Numbered from the stretch's first letter, positions 22,803 through 32,036 are shown. The stretch: DNA of 32,565 bases from an uncultured Flammeovirgaceae bacterium (GCA_937884755.1 CAKZYJ010000101.1:1-32565), one strand, 5' to 3'. Notes: a model not told the origin generated them from the letters alone. Made by a program: numbers and translations.

Positions 22803-24060
22803 TTTTACCAGCTGGGCATTAGTGATAATTGGCATGCTTAGTCTGACTACGGCCACCTGGGCCCAAACCGGTATCACTCCTTATTCGGCTCAGGGAATAG
22901 GTAACCTGATACGCCCCAGCCTGGTACACAACCGGGGAATGGGTAACGTTGGTATTGGAATGGGCAATGCCTTGTTTATCAACTACACCAATCCGGCCTT
23001 TCTCTATAAGAATAACCTCTCTTCCTTCGACGTTGCTTTTAGCGTGGAGCAGAACATCATGCAAAACGAAAGCGAATCGATCACTCGCACTGGGGGCGGA
23101 CTAAACTACGGCATATTCTCTTTTCCGATTGCCACCAACCGTTGGACAATGAGCGTAGGGATGATTCCGTACAGTGTAGTAGGCTACCGTATTGAGGAAA
23201 GCATTAATGTGCAGGGGGGGAACGAGATAGGCACCCAGATTATTGAAGGCGATGGAGGAACGAACCTCATTTCCATTTCCAATGGAATTAGGGTAGTAGG
23301 CAACCTGGGATTGGGGTTACGTATTAGTTATCTCTTTGGCCCTATCACCGAAACCCGAACCGTTTTGTTAAACGACCCTCAGGCTAATCGCACTGAATTG
23401 GAAGACCAGATTTACTACTCCGATGTTATCTTTGAGCCTAGCTTATCGTACGGCTTTAAGTTGGGAAATAATACGCTTCTTAACGTGGGAGCCACCTATC
23501 AACCCCAAATGAAAGTACGGGCTATCCGAGAACTCACGCTACGTAGTGTTCCCCCCGGCAACCCATTACTATCCCGCGTAGAGCGGCTAGACACACTAGA
23601 AGGAAATGTTACCTTACCATCCCGTTTAGGGATGGGAATCTCGCTAGAAAAATCACTGAAATATATGGTAGGTGTGGATTTTGTGACACAACCTTGGGAA
23701 AATTATCGGTCTTTCGGAGGTGGCAGTGACGACATGCGGAATAGTTACGAAGTGTCGGTGGGCGGACAGTACATTCCCGATATTAGATCCGTCAATAGCT
23801 ACTTGTCCAGAATGGCCTATCGCATGGGACTATTTTATCGCAATACTCCGTTTGCGGTAGAAGACCAACAAATAACCGATTTTGGGCTTAACCTGGGGTT
23901 ATCCTTACCTATGAGCAATTTCTCTAGTACCAATCTTTCTTTTGAAATTGGGAACCGGGGTACGCTGGAAGAAGGGCTTATTCGGGAAAATTATTTCCGG
24001 GTTTCGGCCGGTATTACATTCAACGACCCCAACTGGTTTATACGCCGCAAATTTGACTAA
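22789..24060 (+). CDS. FadL-like outer-membrane beta-barrel protein
   Basis: This is a 423-residue exported protein. The signal peptide (MRVRNFTSWALVIIGMLSL..ATWAQ) is cleaved near residue 26. The mature part begins 'GITPYSAQGIGNLIRPSLVHNRGMGNVGIGMGNALFINYTNPAFLY', the glycine-rich and NPA pattern typical of FadL/OmpP1-type barrels and of Bacteroidota proteins encoded after coaX. It then alternates strands rich in aromatic and glycine residues ('GGGLNYGIFSFPI', 'NLGLGLRISYLFGP', 'LLNVGATYQPQM', 'SLSFEIGNRGTLEEGLIRENYFRVSAGITF') and ends 'NPNWF'-like then 'RRKFD'. Hydrophobic-molecule uptake is known for FadL but is not shown here. It overlaps coaX by 14 bp and is followed by a 304-bp gap. Confidence 0.85.
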   Translation: MRVRNFTSWALVIIGMLSLTTATWAQTGITPYSAQGIGNLIRPSLVHNRGMGNVGIGMGNALFINYTNPAFLYKNNLSSFDVAFSVEQNIMQNESESITRTGGGLNYGIFSFPIATNRWTMSVGMIPYSVVGYRIEESINVQGGNEIGTQIIEGDGGTNLISISNGIRVVGNLGLGLRISYLFGPITETRTVLLNDPQANRTELEDQIYYSDVIFEPSLSYGFKLGNNTLLNVGATYQPQMKVRAIRELTLRSVPPGNPLLSRVERLDTLEGNVTLPSRLGMGISLEKSLKYMVGVDFVTQPWENYRSFGGGSDDMRNSYEVSVGGQYIPDIRSVNSYLSRMAYRMGLFYRNTPFAVEDQQITDFGLNLGLSLPMSNFSSTNLSFEIGNRGTLEEGLIRENYFRVSAGITFNDPNWFIRRKFD

Positions 24061-24364
24061 GAAAGCATGTTCTCATTCACCAACTTTTTGGCTTCTAAGC
24101 AGTTGCATTAGTAGCTGTAGTAAAAATCATTATCATTTTTGGTATTAAAGTTGCCTTGGGTAATACTACTGAAGATGGTTTTCAGTCAAAAATTTGTTCA
24201 ATTCCCTTTTCGAAATTTTATGATAATTGTATTATATTTACGTTTCATTTAATCTTCAAAGCTTACATTGTCATTTTTGTAATAGAGTTGAATTGTTTTT
24301 GAATTGATCGCTATTGCTAGTATACTCTAACACATAATCTAATAGTTTAACCAAAAAGAAAATC
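24061..24364. other. AT-rich intergenic region before the TPR gene, no gene seen
   Basis: This 304-bp stretch holds no convincing open frame or recognisable RNA. It becomes very AT-rich from about 24180. TATATTTA at 24233-24240 is one base from the -7 box TAnnTTTG but has no TTG at a suitable distance. An A-rich stretch just before the next ATG is typical of Bacteroidota translation starts. It probably carries the promoter of the TPR gene. Confidence 0.45.
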
Positions 24365-25687
24365 ATGAAATACAAAGCTTATTCAATTGCTTTTTGGTCG
24401 GTATTGTTTCTACTGATTACGACCGTCGGACTTAAAGCACAAAACTTCAACTGGCCTGAAGATAAAACTACAGCTCAGGAGAAATGGGTGCTCTACACCG
24501 ATGCTAAAAAGCAAAAGGATTTTGCCGCGGCAGTACCCCCTATCACTTGGCTTCACGAGAATGCCCCGGACCTGAATCCGGCGATTTATATAGATGGCGC
24601 TGACATCTACGAAGAATTGGCGATGAAAGAAAGTGATAAAGCTAAGAAGCAGGAATATACCGCACGATCATTGGAGATGTTCGATCTGCGACTACAGTAC
24701 TTTCCTGATGAAGATAAGGGTGATATTATGAACCGTAAGGCAAACACCGCTTTTAAGTTGCTTTATAAAGACCCTAGCCAATACAATCGTCTGATGGATA
24801 TCTTCATGGAAACCATGGAGCAAAGTAACGATGAGTTGGTGTACTACAACATTACTCCCTTTATGTCGGTAATTAAGAACCGCTACGAAAAAGGTGAGCT
24901 TACTGACCAGGAAGTTTTAGACGTCTATGACCGACTGGGTCAGATGGTAGAGAAGAAGGTAACCGAAGGTGGCAAGTACGCAGCCAAATACGAGGAAGCG
25001 GGTGAAAACATGGATAGTATTTTTGCTGGTTTCTTCACCATGAGTTGCGCTCAGATTCAAGATAAGCTAATGCCTAAGCTGCAAGAAACCCCTGATGATG
25101 TTGATTTGGCGAAACGAGTTATTTCTCTTTCCTTGGCCTCTTCCTGTACTGATCAAGACTTCTTCATGTCTGCTGCCGAAATCCTATTCCAAAATGGTGA
25201 AGAAGATCCTGGGTTAGCCAAAGCACTGGGCACTCGGGCAATGGTGAGCGAAGATTACGAGAAAGCCAAAGAGTGGTTTCAGAAAGCGATAGAGATTTCT
25301 TCTAGCGATGAACAAAAAGCTGATATCACAATGGACTTAGGGAGCATTGCTATGAAGGAAGGTCAGAAATCTGCTGCTCGTAAGTACTTTCTGCAAGCCG
25401 CCAACATGGATGATGCCTTAGCTGAAAAGGCTTACACTACTATCGGCAATATGTACATGCAGAGCTATGAGCAGTGCAAAGCGGGTCAGGACCCTGTTGA
25501 AGACCGAGCGATATTTATAGCGGCTTATGAAAAGTACCGCAAAGCTGGAAACAACTCGGCTATGGCTAGTGCCAAGGAGCAATTTCCTTCCAAGGAAGAA
25601 GTGTTCACGTACAATAAGCAGGTGGGCGATCAAGTAACGGTGGCATGCTGGATCGGCGAAACCGTAACTATCCGAACGCGCGACTAG
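24365..25687 (+). CDS. Periplasmic tetratricopeptide-repeat protein
   Basis: This is a 440-residue exported protein. The signal peptide (MKYKAYSIAFWSVLFLL..GLKAQ) is cleaved near residue 25. The mature part is helical with tetratricopeptide-like pairs, clearest at 'AKALGTRAMVSEDYEKAKEWFQKAIEI' (about 287-313) and 'ITMDLGSIAMKEGQKSAARKYFLQAANM' (about 323-350). The C-terminal '...VACWIGETVTIRTRD' is a tail I associate with this Bacteroidota TPR protein encoded between coaX and lptC. The function is unknown; a periplasmic scaffold for envelope assembly is a guess from context. The gene has its own long upstream region and ends with TAG just before a strong terminator. Confidence 0.88.
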   Translation: MKYKAYSIAFWSVLFLLITTVGLKAQNFNWPEDKTTAQEKWVLYTDAKKQKDFAAAVPPITWLHENAPDLNPAIYIDGADIYEELAMKESDKAKKQEYTARSLEMFDLRLQYFPDEDKGDIMNRKANTAFKLLYKDPSQYNRLMDIFMETMEQSNDELVYYNITPFMSVIKNRYEKGELTDQEVLDVYDRLGQMVEKKVTEGGKYAAKYEEAGENMDSIFAGFFTMSCAQIQDKLMPKLQETPDDVDLAKRVISLSLASSCTDQDFFMSAAEILFQNGEEDPGLAKALGTRAMVSEDYEKAKEWFQKAIEISSSDEQKADITMDLGSIAMKEGQKSAARKYFLQAANMDDALAEKAYTTIGNMYMQSYEQCKAGQDPVEDRAIFIAAYEKYRKAGNNSAMASAKEQFPSKEEVFTYNKQVGDQVTVACWIGETVTIRTRD

Positions 25688-25708
25688 TCTAGTTTCTTAA
25701 ATACTCAG

Positions 25709-25759
25709 AGCCATTTCTCGTCAGTGGAAGTTTTTCCGCAACGGGGGATGGCTTTTTTT
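25709..25759 (+). terminator. Intrinsic terminator after the TPR gene
   Basis: Arms 25709-25721 and 25741-25753 form a 13-bp stem, including a few G-T pairs, around a 19-nt loop and run directly into a T-rich tail to 25759. It lies 22 nt after the TPR stop codon and 28 nt before the lptC start, so lptC probably depends on readthrough or on a promoter inside this gap. Confidence 0.8.
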
Positions 25760-25787
25760 CGTCAGTAGAAGTAGTAAATCAAACAAT

Positions 25788-26315
25788 ATGACTCGCTGGT
25801 GTTGTACTATGGTGTTGTTGATGGCCGGACTGGCCTGGGGTTGCGATGATGGTCAGAATGCCGATGATTTTAAAGAATACGATGGTCCAGTACTGGAAGC
25901 CAATAATATTGAAATACTGTACAGCGACTCAGCCCAAGTACGGATTAAATTGGAAGCTCAGCGGCAGTTACAGTATATCAATGGCGACCAAGATTTCCCT
26001 GAAGGCATCTACATTGAATTTTTTGATGAGTTGGGAGTAAAGACTACCTCCATTAAAGCCAACCAGGGCTATTTTAATAAAGAAGAGGATAAATACACTG
26101 CTACCGGAGAGGTAGTAGTAAAGAATCTGGAAAGTGGCGAGAAACTGGAAACTGAAATTCTTCACTGGGAACGGAATAAAAAAAGCATCCATACCGATCG
26201 CTACGTGGAAATAGAATCAGAAGGTGAGATTCTGATGGGCGAAGGCTTGGAAGCAAAAGAAGATTTCTCTTCCTACGAGATTTTAAAACCCACTGGAGTT
26301 TTTTCATTAGAATAA
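25788..26315 (+). CDS. lptC: LPS export ABC transporter periplasmic protein LptC
   Basis: LptC is the bitopic or lipid-anchored bridge that passes lipopolysaccharide from the LptBFG transporter to LptA. The 175-residue protein has a lipoprotein-type signal with 'LAWGC' (cysteine at residue 19) in place of the usual uncleaved helix, as is common for Bacteroidota LptC. The mature region has the expected beta-jellyroll pattern: 'EANNIEILYSDSAQVRIKLEA' near 36-56, 'PEGIYIEFFDELGVKTTSIKANQGYFN' near 70-96, 'YTATGEVVVKNLESGEKLETEILHWE' near 101-126, and 'ILMGEGLEAKEDFSSYEILKPTGVF' near 148-172. It is followed after 1 bp by a small membrane-protein gene. The assignment rests on pattern and gene order, both of which agree. 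Confidence 0.88.
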   Translation: MTRWCCTMVLLMAGLAWGCDDGQNADDFKEYDGPVLEANNIEILYSDSAQVRIKLEAQRQLQYINGDQDFPEGIYIEFFDELGVKTTSIKANQGYFNKEEDKYTATGEVVVKNLESGEKLETEILHWERNKKSIHTDRYVEIESEGEILMGEGLEAKEDFSSYEILKPTGVFSLE

Positions 26316-26316
26316 C

Positions 26317-26544
26317 ATGCGGCTTGCAGACGCTATCATTTTTTCTCTTTGCGTAGGGATTTTCATCATCGGGGTTTACGAAACCATGACCGTCGGAATT
26401 GCCTACTCCTACTGGTTGTTTATGCTGTCAGTAGGGTTACTGCTCTGGTATAACCACCGGCGAAGAACCCAGAACGGTGAAGAGGAAGAAAAGCCTAAAT
26501 CCAAATCAGGAGCAGGTAAGAAAAAGAAATCATCCAAAAAATAG
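26317..26544 (+). CDS. Small two-helix membrane protein with lysine-rich tail
   Basis: This is a 75-residue protein starting one base after the lptC stop codon, which implies tight translational coupling. Two hydrophobic helices (about residues 5-22 and 27-45) are joined by a short loop and followed by 'WYNHRRRTQNGEEEEKP' and a strongly basic end made almost only of Lys, Ser and Gly. The positive-inside rule puts both ends in the cytoplasm. I do not recognise a named family. Its place between lptC and a CNNM/CorC gene suggests an envelope role. The low-complexity tail may be unstructured or bind nucleic acid or acidic lipid. Because the coding potential is compositionally odd, confidence comes mainly from spacing and good helices. 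Confidence 0.7.
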   Translation: MRLADAIIFSLCVGIFIIGVYETMTVGIAYSYWLFMLSVGLLLWYNHRRRTQNGEEEEKPKSKSGAGKKKKSSKK

Positions 26545-26615
26545 TACTATCCTTAATGTTATTTTGCCGCTAATTATTTTATCTTTTAGCGCACAACCAT
26601 TGTGTTTTCTCCCTC

Positions 26616-27911
26616 ATGGATATAGTTTGGGTTATTGTTCTGATTTGCTTATTGTTTTCGGCCTTTTTTTCGGGTATTGAGATTGCGTTTATATCAGCCG
26701 ACAAACTACGCATTGAACTAGCTAGCCAGCGAGGCTCACTTTCCGGACGAATCCTTTCTCATTTTACTAAATTCCCTACCCGTTTTATTGGTACCACATT
26801 GGTGGGTAATAATCTAGCGCTGGTTTTATATTCCTATTTTATTGCTACCCTGCTGGAACCTTGGTTAGCCCAAACGCTGCCGTCAATTGTTAATAATGAT
26901 GCAGTAGTACTCCTGAGTCAAACAATCATTGCTACCATCGTAGTACTGATCATTGCGGAGTTTACTCCCAAAAGTGTTTTCCTGATTGACCCTAATGGCC
27001 TTCTTTCGCTGCTTACACTACCATTTACCCTCATTTATGGGCTGTTATTCATTCCGGTATGGATCATTGATAAGGTATCCCGCTGGGTAATCGTCTACGT
27101 ACTGGGGTTCGATTATCGCAACGACAAACCGGTATTTGGTCTTACCGACCTGAATAACTATGTAAAAAACACCCTTAGTGAATCGCTACAGGAAGAACAG
27201 TCGGCAGAAGCCGGCCCAAAAATTAACGCTAAAATCTTCACCAATGCACTAGAGTTCAAAACCGTGAAGGTGCGGGAGTGTCTCATTCCGCGAACGGAGG
27301 TAGTAGCCGTAGACGTTGAAGACGATATTGAAGAACTAAAGAAGGCTTTTATCGAGAGCGGCCACTCCAAAATTCTGATATACAAGGAAACCATTGATAA
27401 CGTAATTGGCTATTGTCACTCGCTAGAACTGTTTAAAAAGCCTACTACGATCCAGCAGATACTTACTCCTATCATCATCGTACCGGAAACCATTCCGGCC
27501 AACGAATTGATGATCCAATTTATCACCGAGCACAAAAGCCTGGCGTTGGTAGTGGATGAGTTTGGGGGTACTGCCGGTATCGTCAGCATGGAAGATATTA
27601 TTGAGGAAATCTTCGGAGAGATTCAGGATGAACACGACGATGAAGACTGGGTAGAGCTTAAAATTGATGAAGATAATTATTTGATCAGTGCCCGCCATGA
27701 GATTGACTATCTGGTGGAAAAGTACGGCTGGGATTTACCTGAAGGTGATTATGACACACTAGGCGGATACATTCTCAGCCTTACTGGTGAGATACCCGTT
27801 AAAGGTGATATTATTCCTGCCGATGCCTACATCTTCACGGTAATGTCTATGGGCGACAACCGCATTGATAATGTGAAGGTGACTATTCCACCTAAAAAAG
27901 CTTCTGAATAA
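26616..27911 (+). CDS. CNNM/CorC (hemolysin-type) family membrane protein with CBS domains
   Basis: This is a 431-residue inner-membrane protein with the three-part plan of the CNNM/CorC family, whose members are implicated in Mg2+ and other cation efflux. The DUF21/CNNM membrane domain (about 1-190) opens with 'FSAFFSGIEIAFISADKLRIE' and contains 'TTLVGNNLALVLYSYF' and 'IIAEFTPKSVFLIDP'. A CBS pair (about 205-335) has 'VKVRECLIPRTEVVAVD' and 'SLALVVDEFGGTAGIVSMEDIIEEIFGEI', the family hallmark. A C-terminal CorC_HlyC domain (about 350-425) contains 'YDTLGGYILSLTGEIPVKGD'. The ATG at 26616 is preceded by a -7-like TATCTTTT at 26580-26587. Its position after lptC fits the conserved Bacteroidota cluster rather than the gldE locus, so I do not call it gldE. 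Confidence 0.92.
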   Translation: MDIVWVIVLICLLFSAFFSGIEIAFISADKLRIELASQRGSLSGRILSHFTKFPTRFIGTTLVGNNLALVLYSYFIATLLEPWLAQTLPSIVNNDAVVLLSQTIIATIVVLIIAEFTPKSVFLIDPNGLLSLLTLPFTLIYGLLFIPVWIIDKVSRWVIVYVLGFDYRNDKPVFGLTDLNNYVKNTLSESLQEEQSAEAGPKINAKIFTNALEFKTVKVRECLIPRTEVVAVDVEDDIEELKKAFIESGHSKILIYKETIDNVIGYCHSLELFKKPTTIQQILTPIIIVPETIPANELMIQFITEHKSLALVVDEFGGTAGIVSMEDIIEEIFGEIQDEHDDEDWVELKIDEDNYLISARHEIDYLVEKYGWDLPEGDYDTLGGYILSLTGEIPVKGDIIPADAYIFTVMSMGDNRIDNVKVTIPPKKASE

Positions 27912-28009
27912 TAAACTATTTTTTTGGTGTTTTTGCTTACTATTTGACCTTATTCGTAATTCTAACCCGTAGAATGCGAAAATTTCCTGATGAAATCACA
28001 CGAAATTTT

Positions 28010-28017
28010 TATCTTTG
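28010..28017 (+). promoter_or_regulatory. -7 promoter box upstream of ppiD
   Basis: TATCTTTG matches TAnnTTTG exactly in the 233-bp gap before the foldase gene. It implies a leader of about 120 nt. No clear TTG stands at -33. Confidence 0.5.
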
Positions 28018-28144
28018 CGGTTCGTTTCAGAAAAAGGTGTAGATACTCATGTGTTTTTAATTGTTATAAGTATTACTAGAAGAAATATGATTAACACAAA
28101 AACATTACGCAGTAACCGCATTAACACTATAACACAGTAGATAT

Positions 28145-30256
28145 ATGTCATTAATTGGAAAGATTCGGGAGAAAACGGCTTTGATTGTCGGCGCAGTAGC
28201 TGTAGGCCTTACCCTGTTTGTTGTAGGCGGTGATGTATTCAATAGTTCTGGAGGGCAGCTTTTTGGTGGCCCCGATACGGAAGTAGGCGAGATTGCCGGC
28301 CAAACGGTCTCGCTAGAAGAATACCAGCAGGAGATTAACGAACAGAAAGCCAACTACACACTGCGTACCCAACAGCAGCCTTCCGAACAGGAAATGAATT
28401 CACTGCGGCAGCAGGCTTGGAATAAGCTGGTAGCGGAGAAAGCCTTCGGCCAGGAGTTTGAAAAGTTAGGCGTGAGGGTTACCGAACGCGAACTGATTGA
28501 TATGGTGCAGGGTAACAACATCGATCCGGGTATCCGTCAGTCATTTACCGATCCTAATACGGGCGAGTTTGATCGCGAGCGGCTACTGAATTACTTACAA
28601 GCCCTACCTCAGCTTCCACCCGACCAGCAAATTTCCTGGCAGCTATACGAGCAGAACCTGAGCGACTCTCGTGAGCGCATCAAGTACGACAATATGCTGA
28701 TTGCCGGAAACTATATCACGCAGGAGGAAGCCAAGCAACAATACATGCTAGAAAACAGAGTAGCCGAAGTACAGTACTTGTACGTTCCTTTCTACGCTGT
28801 AGGCGACTCCGCTGTAAGCGTTACCGATACTGAACTACAAAGCTACCTAGATAAGAATAAAAAGGAATTTGAGGTAGAAGCAGGTCGTTCGCTGCAATAT
28901 GTTCGTTTCCCTATTATCCCTTCCGAAATTGATCTGGAAGATTTTACGGCGGATATGGAGGAGTTAAAGCTTGATTTTGAAGCAGCTTCTAATGATTCTA
29001 CGTTTGCCATCATCAATACCGATGCCGTAGCCGGTGCACCTTTCCAAACTTACAATCCCGGAACTTTACCACCTGTACTTACGGATAGTGCCGCTACTTT
29101 CAGCGAGGGACAGGTGTACGGACCATTCCAGCAAGGGGACGTATACACGCTTTATAAGGTATCGGAAGCATACGAAGATACTGTTAGTTTTGCCCGTGCC
29201 AGCCATATTCTGATTAAGACCGACGATAGTCGTACCGAGGCTGAAGCCCGACAAGAAGCTCAAGGCTTATTGAACCAGTTACGTAACGGTGCCGATTTTG
29301 CCGAATTAGCCCGAGCCAATAGCGAAGATGGATCATCTGCTCAGGGTGGCGACTTAGGTTGGTTCCCCGAAGGACGCATGGTAGAACCGTTTGAAAACGC
29401 TGTTTTCCAAAGCAACAACACTGGACTTATCAGCCGTCTGATCAAAACCGATTACGGTTACCATATCATCGATGTAACTGAAGCTCCTACAAATCAGGCG
29501 TATAAGATTGCCACCGTAGAACGAGAGCTATATCCTAGCGATCAAACCCGTGACGAAGCGTTCCGAGAAGCTGACCTATTTGGCAGTGAGATCAGTGGCT
29601 TCGATAGCTTCGTTGCTCGCTCCAACCAAGATACCCTGGATGTACGAGTGGCCGAGAATATTTCTCAAAATGCCCAGACTGTCACTGGACTAAACGGTGC
29701 TCGTCAAGTAGTGCAGTGGAGCTTCCGCGATGCCGAAGTGGGCGATATTTCCGAAGTATTTGAGCTGGAAGATGCCTACGTAGTGGCTGTACTAACTGGA
29801 AAAACTGAAAAAGGAACCGCTAACCTGGAAGGTGTGCGGGCTGAAGTAGAAACTAAGGTAAAAGCCGAAAAGAAAGGAGAGGTAATTGTCCAAAAGTTGA
29901 ACGAGCTATCGGGTAGCTTACAGGAAAAAGCCGATGCGTACGGAGCCGATGCTAACGTATATGCCAGTAGTGACCTTAAGCTTAATACCAATACGTTGCC
30001 CAATGTCGGTTTTGCTGCTAAAGTTATTGGTAAAGCCTTTGCGATGGAACCCGGTCAGGTTTCTGACCCTATCACGACCGAAAACGGAGTGGTCATCCTT
30101 GAACTGGAAGCATTAACCGATGCTCCCGAAATTGCTGATTACGCTACTTATCAAGATCAGCTGAAGCAGCAGCGCCAAACCCGAGTAGGCTACAATATTG
30201 CCGAAGCGGTACAGGACTTTGCCGATATTGAAGACGAACGCTATAAGTTCTTCTAA
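28145..30256 (+). CDS. ppiD: PpiD/SurA-type periplasmic peptidyl-prolyl isomerase
   Basis: This is a 703-residue periplasmic folding factor anchored by one N-terminal helix. It starts [29 protein letters not shown], the PpiD-like opening: a short cytoplasmic segment followed by a helix (about 12-29) with no cleavage site. A SurA_N-like helical domain follows (about 45-200: '[21 protein letters not shown]', '[19 protein letters not shown]', '[22 protein letters not shown]'). A parvulin/rotamase domain spans about 349-444, with 'ASHILIKT', '[36 protein letters not shown]' and '[10 protein letters not shown]'. A second, less conserved parvulin-like region lies near 600-680. The family assists outer-membrane and secreted protein folding. 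It is the last gene of the cluster and has a textbook terminator. The symbol ppiD is by architecture. Confidence 0.92.
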   Translation: MSLIGKIREKTALIVGAVAVGLTLFVVGGDVFNSSGGQLFGGPDTEVGEIAGQTVSLEEYQQEINEQKANYTLRTQQQPSEQEMNSLRQQAWNKLVAEKAFGQEFEKLGVRVTERELIDMVQGNNIDPGIRQSFTDPNTGEFDRERLLNYLQALPQLPPDQQISWQLYEQNLSDSRERIKYDNMLIAGNYITQEEAKQQYMLENRVAEVQYLYVPFYAVGDSAVSVTDTELQSYLDKNKKEFEVEAGRSLQYVRFPIIPSEIDLEDFTADMEELKLDFEAASNDSTFAIINTDAVAGAPFQTYNPGTLPPVLTDSAATFSEGQVYGPFQQGDVYTLYKVSEAYEDTVSFARASHILIKTDDSRTEAEARQEAQGLLNQLRNGADFAELARANSEDGSSAQGGDLGWFPEGRMVEPFENAVFQSNNTGLISRLIKTDYGYHIIDVTEAPTNQAYKIATVERELYPSDQTRDEAFREADLFGSEISGFDSFVARSNQDTLDVRVAENISQNAQTVTGLNGARQVVQWSFRDAEVGDISEVFELEDAYVVAVLTGKTEKGTANLEGVRAEVETKVKAEKKGEVIVQKLNELSGSLQEKADAYGADANVYASSDLKLNTNTLPNVGFAAKVIGKAFAMEPGQVSDPITTENGVVILELEALTDAPEIADYATYQDQLKQQRQTRVGYNIAEAVQDFADIEDERYKFF

Positions 30257-30288
30257 CCATTTGGTACGCGGTATTCAAACGACAAGAT

Positions 30289-30319
30289 AAGCGGAAGGAG
30301 AAATCTTTTCGCTTTTTTT
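30289..30319 (+). terminator. Intrinsic terminator after ppiD
   Basis: An 11-bp stem (30289-30299 with 30304-30314, two G-T pairs) is closed by a GAAA tetraloop and followed by a T5 tract. It starts 33 nt after the ppiD stop and overlaps the stop codon of the convergent metallophosphoesterase gene by 2 nt. Confidence 0.85.
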
Positions 30320-32036
30320 ATGTACTCGTTACCGAAAACTCCGCATCCGACACAGTGGTTTTTAACGGAATGTGAACGGGAGATTCAATCAGCCTAGCTT
30401 TAGGTAGTTTGCCAGTGAAAGTAAGTGGCTTAGTTTTCTGGACTTTCCAGTGCTTCTGGATGTGCTCAATTCCTATTGGATAGATCGTAAGTTGGGTAGG
30501 GGTTAAGTGAAACCTCAGGAAATTCTTGTAATTTTCCTCGTGTACGGATGAAAACGCCTCATTGTCGTGAATACCTAGTACTAGATTGCTTAGCAATAGA
30601 TACAAGCCAACCAATGTTCCAGCGCAGATACTACCCAACACTAACATCTCAGCAGCAAATAAAACCACCTGGGTTACACTAATTACCTCCAACCCCAGAT
30701 AGTCAAGGTTAATAGAAGCAAATCCCCAGATCAGCAGATTACACAACAGCAAATGTAAGCCTCCGTGCAAAGTGCCAACAATCCAAGTATAACGTGATTT
30801 TCCGGCATTCTCATCGGCAAACCAAGTGAAACTAGCTACTAGCGTTAGTCCCAAAATGAAGGCTAACGGACTGCGGATGAGTACGTGAAAAATAGCATCG
30901 AAGGCTACTAAAACATGGTCGGTTCCACTCAGCTGCTCTAGCAAAGAAGTTAACCCCCGGCTAGCATCGGTTTCCAGTACCCAGGTAAGTAATAGATAAT
31001 ATGCTCCCAGAAAAAACGAAAAGCTAGGATTCAGATAGGGAAAAAGGATATTCTTAAAAGCTAACCCCCGCGACTTTTCCTTATCGGGAAAAACCGCTTT
31101 TAGATCTAGTTCTTCGTCTTCTACTTTCCGAAAGTGATCTCGCAGATTATGGGTAGGATGCAAAAAAGCTCCTCCGCCCCCCGCCGTTATGCGTTGTAGG
31201 GTTTCCTGCCCGTTCTCAACTTTAGCATAGCGAGCGTAGTGGTGCAGATCACCCGATAGAGTTGCCACTAATTCGAACTCATTGTCCAGAATGAAACGCT
31301 GCTCAAAGAAGCGCAAACGCTCGTAAGAGTCTTCTTCGCGATAGCGATCATTGAATACCCAGCTAGGCTCAGCTGTACAAAGAACAACTTTATCACCCGG
31401 CTGCATATACTGGTCAACCATATCGTTGAAGTAATTCTTCTGCGGCTGGGCAATATCGGAATTAAGCTGAATGTCGATACCCCAAATCCAGTAACGGTGT
31501 GGTAACTGCACTGCCCAGTAACTTCGCTTTTGGTAAGTTTGCCATTGGCCGATGTGCCGCTCCTGACAAAAGACCTTCAGAAAATTCGTGAGCCCATCGT
31601 ACCAGTCGTGGTTACCCGGAATAGCGAATAAGGCCGGAGAAGGCTGGCTATCATCACGAGGAAGTGCCGCCGAGTAAGGCCCCTTTAGGCGGTTTTCGTA
31701 CTCGTGCATCTCGGGAGTAGGATACACCTGATCGCCCCCCATAATCAGAATATCACCTCGTTGGGTTTGGTGCTTATCTAAGGTTAGCTGTTCCTGTGCT
31801 AGCAGCTTGGCTACCGAGTAAGTTGAATTAAACCCGTCGCCCACATCAGACACATAGTCAAACCAGAGTTCGTCTGCCTGGCTGAAGTCAAAGCGGTCGG
31901 AGCCACTCAGTGCGGCCTGAACCTCGCGTCGGTCGGAATAATTTCCAAAGATATAGGAGAGCAGAGCTTTGAGACCAGTAAACATCAACTGTTTAACCTG
32001 GTACCAGCCTACCATCTTTTGTGGTGTAAATTGCAT
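30318..32036 (-). CDS. Metallophosphoesterase fused to a C-terminal membrane domain
   Basis: This is a 572-residue protein with ATG at 32036 (MQFTPQKMVGWYQ); the frame can be extended 13 codons to a TTG, which I reject. The N-terminal half carries calcineurin-type phosphoesterase metal motifs: 'SDVGDGF' at 63-69 in place of the usual DxH, 'GGDQVYP' at 100-106, 'GNHDWYDG' at 141-148, 'SGDLHHYARY' at 261-270 and a glycine-rich 'AGGGGAFLHPTH' at 285-296. From about 340 to 490 there are several hydrophobic helices (for example 'FFLGAYYLLLTWVL', 'PLAFILGLTLVASFTWF', 'LLLCNLLIWGF', 'MLVLGSICAGTLVGLYLLLSNLVLG'), then a soluble tail with 'NFLRFHLTPTQLTIYPIGI'. The substrate is unknown. The catalytic domain lacks a signal peptide and is probably cytoplasmic. 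Confidence 0.88.
   Translation of the reverse strand: MQFTPQKMVGWYQVKQLMFTGLKALLSYIFGNYSDRREVQAALSGSDRFDFSQADELWFDYVSDVGDGFNSTYSVAKLLAQEQLTLDKHQTQRGDILIMGGDQVYPTPEMHEYENRLKGPYSAALPRDDSQPSPALFAIPGNHDWYDGLTNFLKVFCQERHIGQWQTYQKRSYWAVQLPHRYWIWGIDIQLNSDIAQPQKNYFNDMVDQYMQPGDKVVLCTAEPSWVFNDRYREEDSYERLRFFEQRFILDNEFELVATLSGDLHHYARYAKVENGQETLQRITAGGGGAFLHPTHNLRDHFRKVEDEELDLKAVFPDKEKSRGLAFKNILFPYLNPSFSFFLGAYYLLLTWVLETDASRGLTSLLEQLSGTDHVLVAFDAIFHVLIRSPLAFILGLTLVASFTWFADENAGKSRYTWIVGTLHGGLHLLLCNLLIWGFASINLDYLGLEVISVTQVVLFAAEMLVLGSICAGTLVGLYLLLSNLVLGIHDNEAFSSVHEENYKNFLRFHLTPTQLTIYPIGIEHIQKHWKVQKTKPLTFTGKLPKARLIESPVHIPLKTTVSDAEFSVTST

Noticed and set aside
26616-27911. gldE assignment for the CNNM/CorC protein
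   Set aside because: Similar domain plan, but the neighbours are those of the lptC-ppiD cluster rather than the gld locus.
28088-28140. Possible further short-period repeat before ppiD (recurring TAAC)
   Set aside because: The spacings between the TAAC words are 8 and 9 nt and not constant, so it does not belong to the heptad set.
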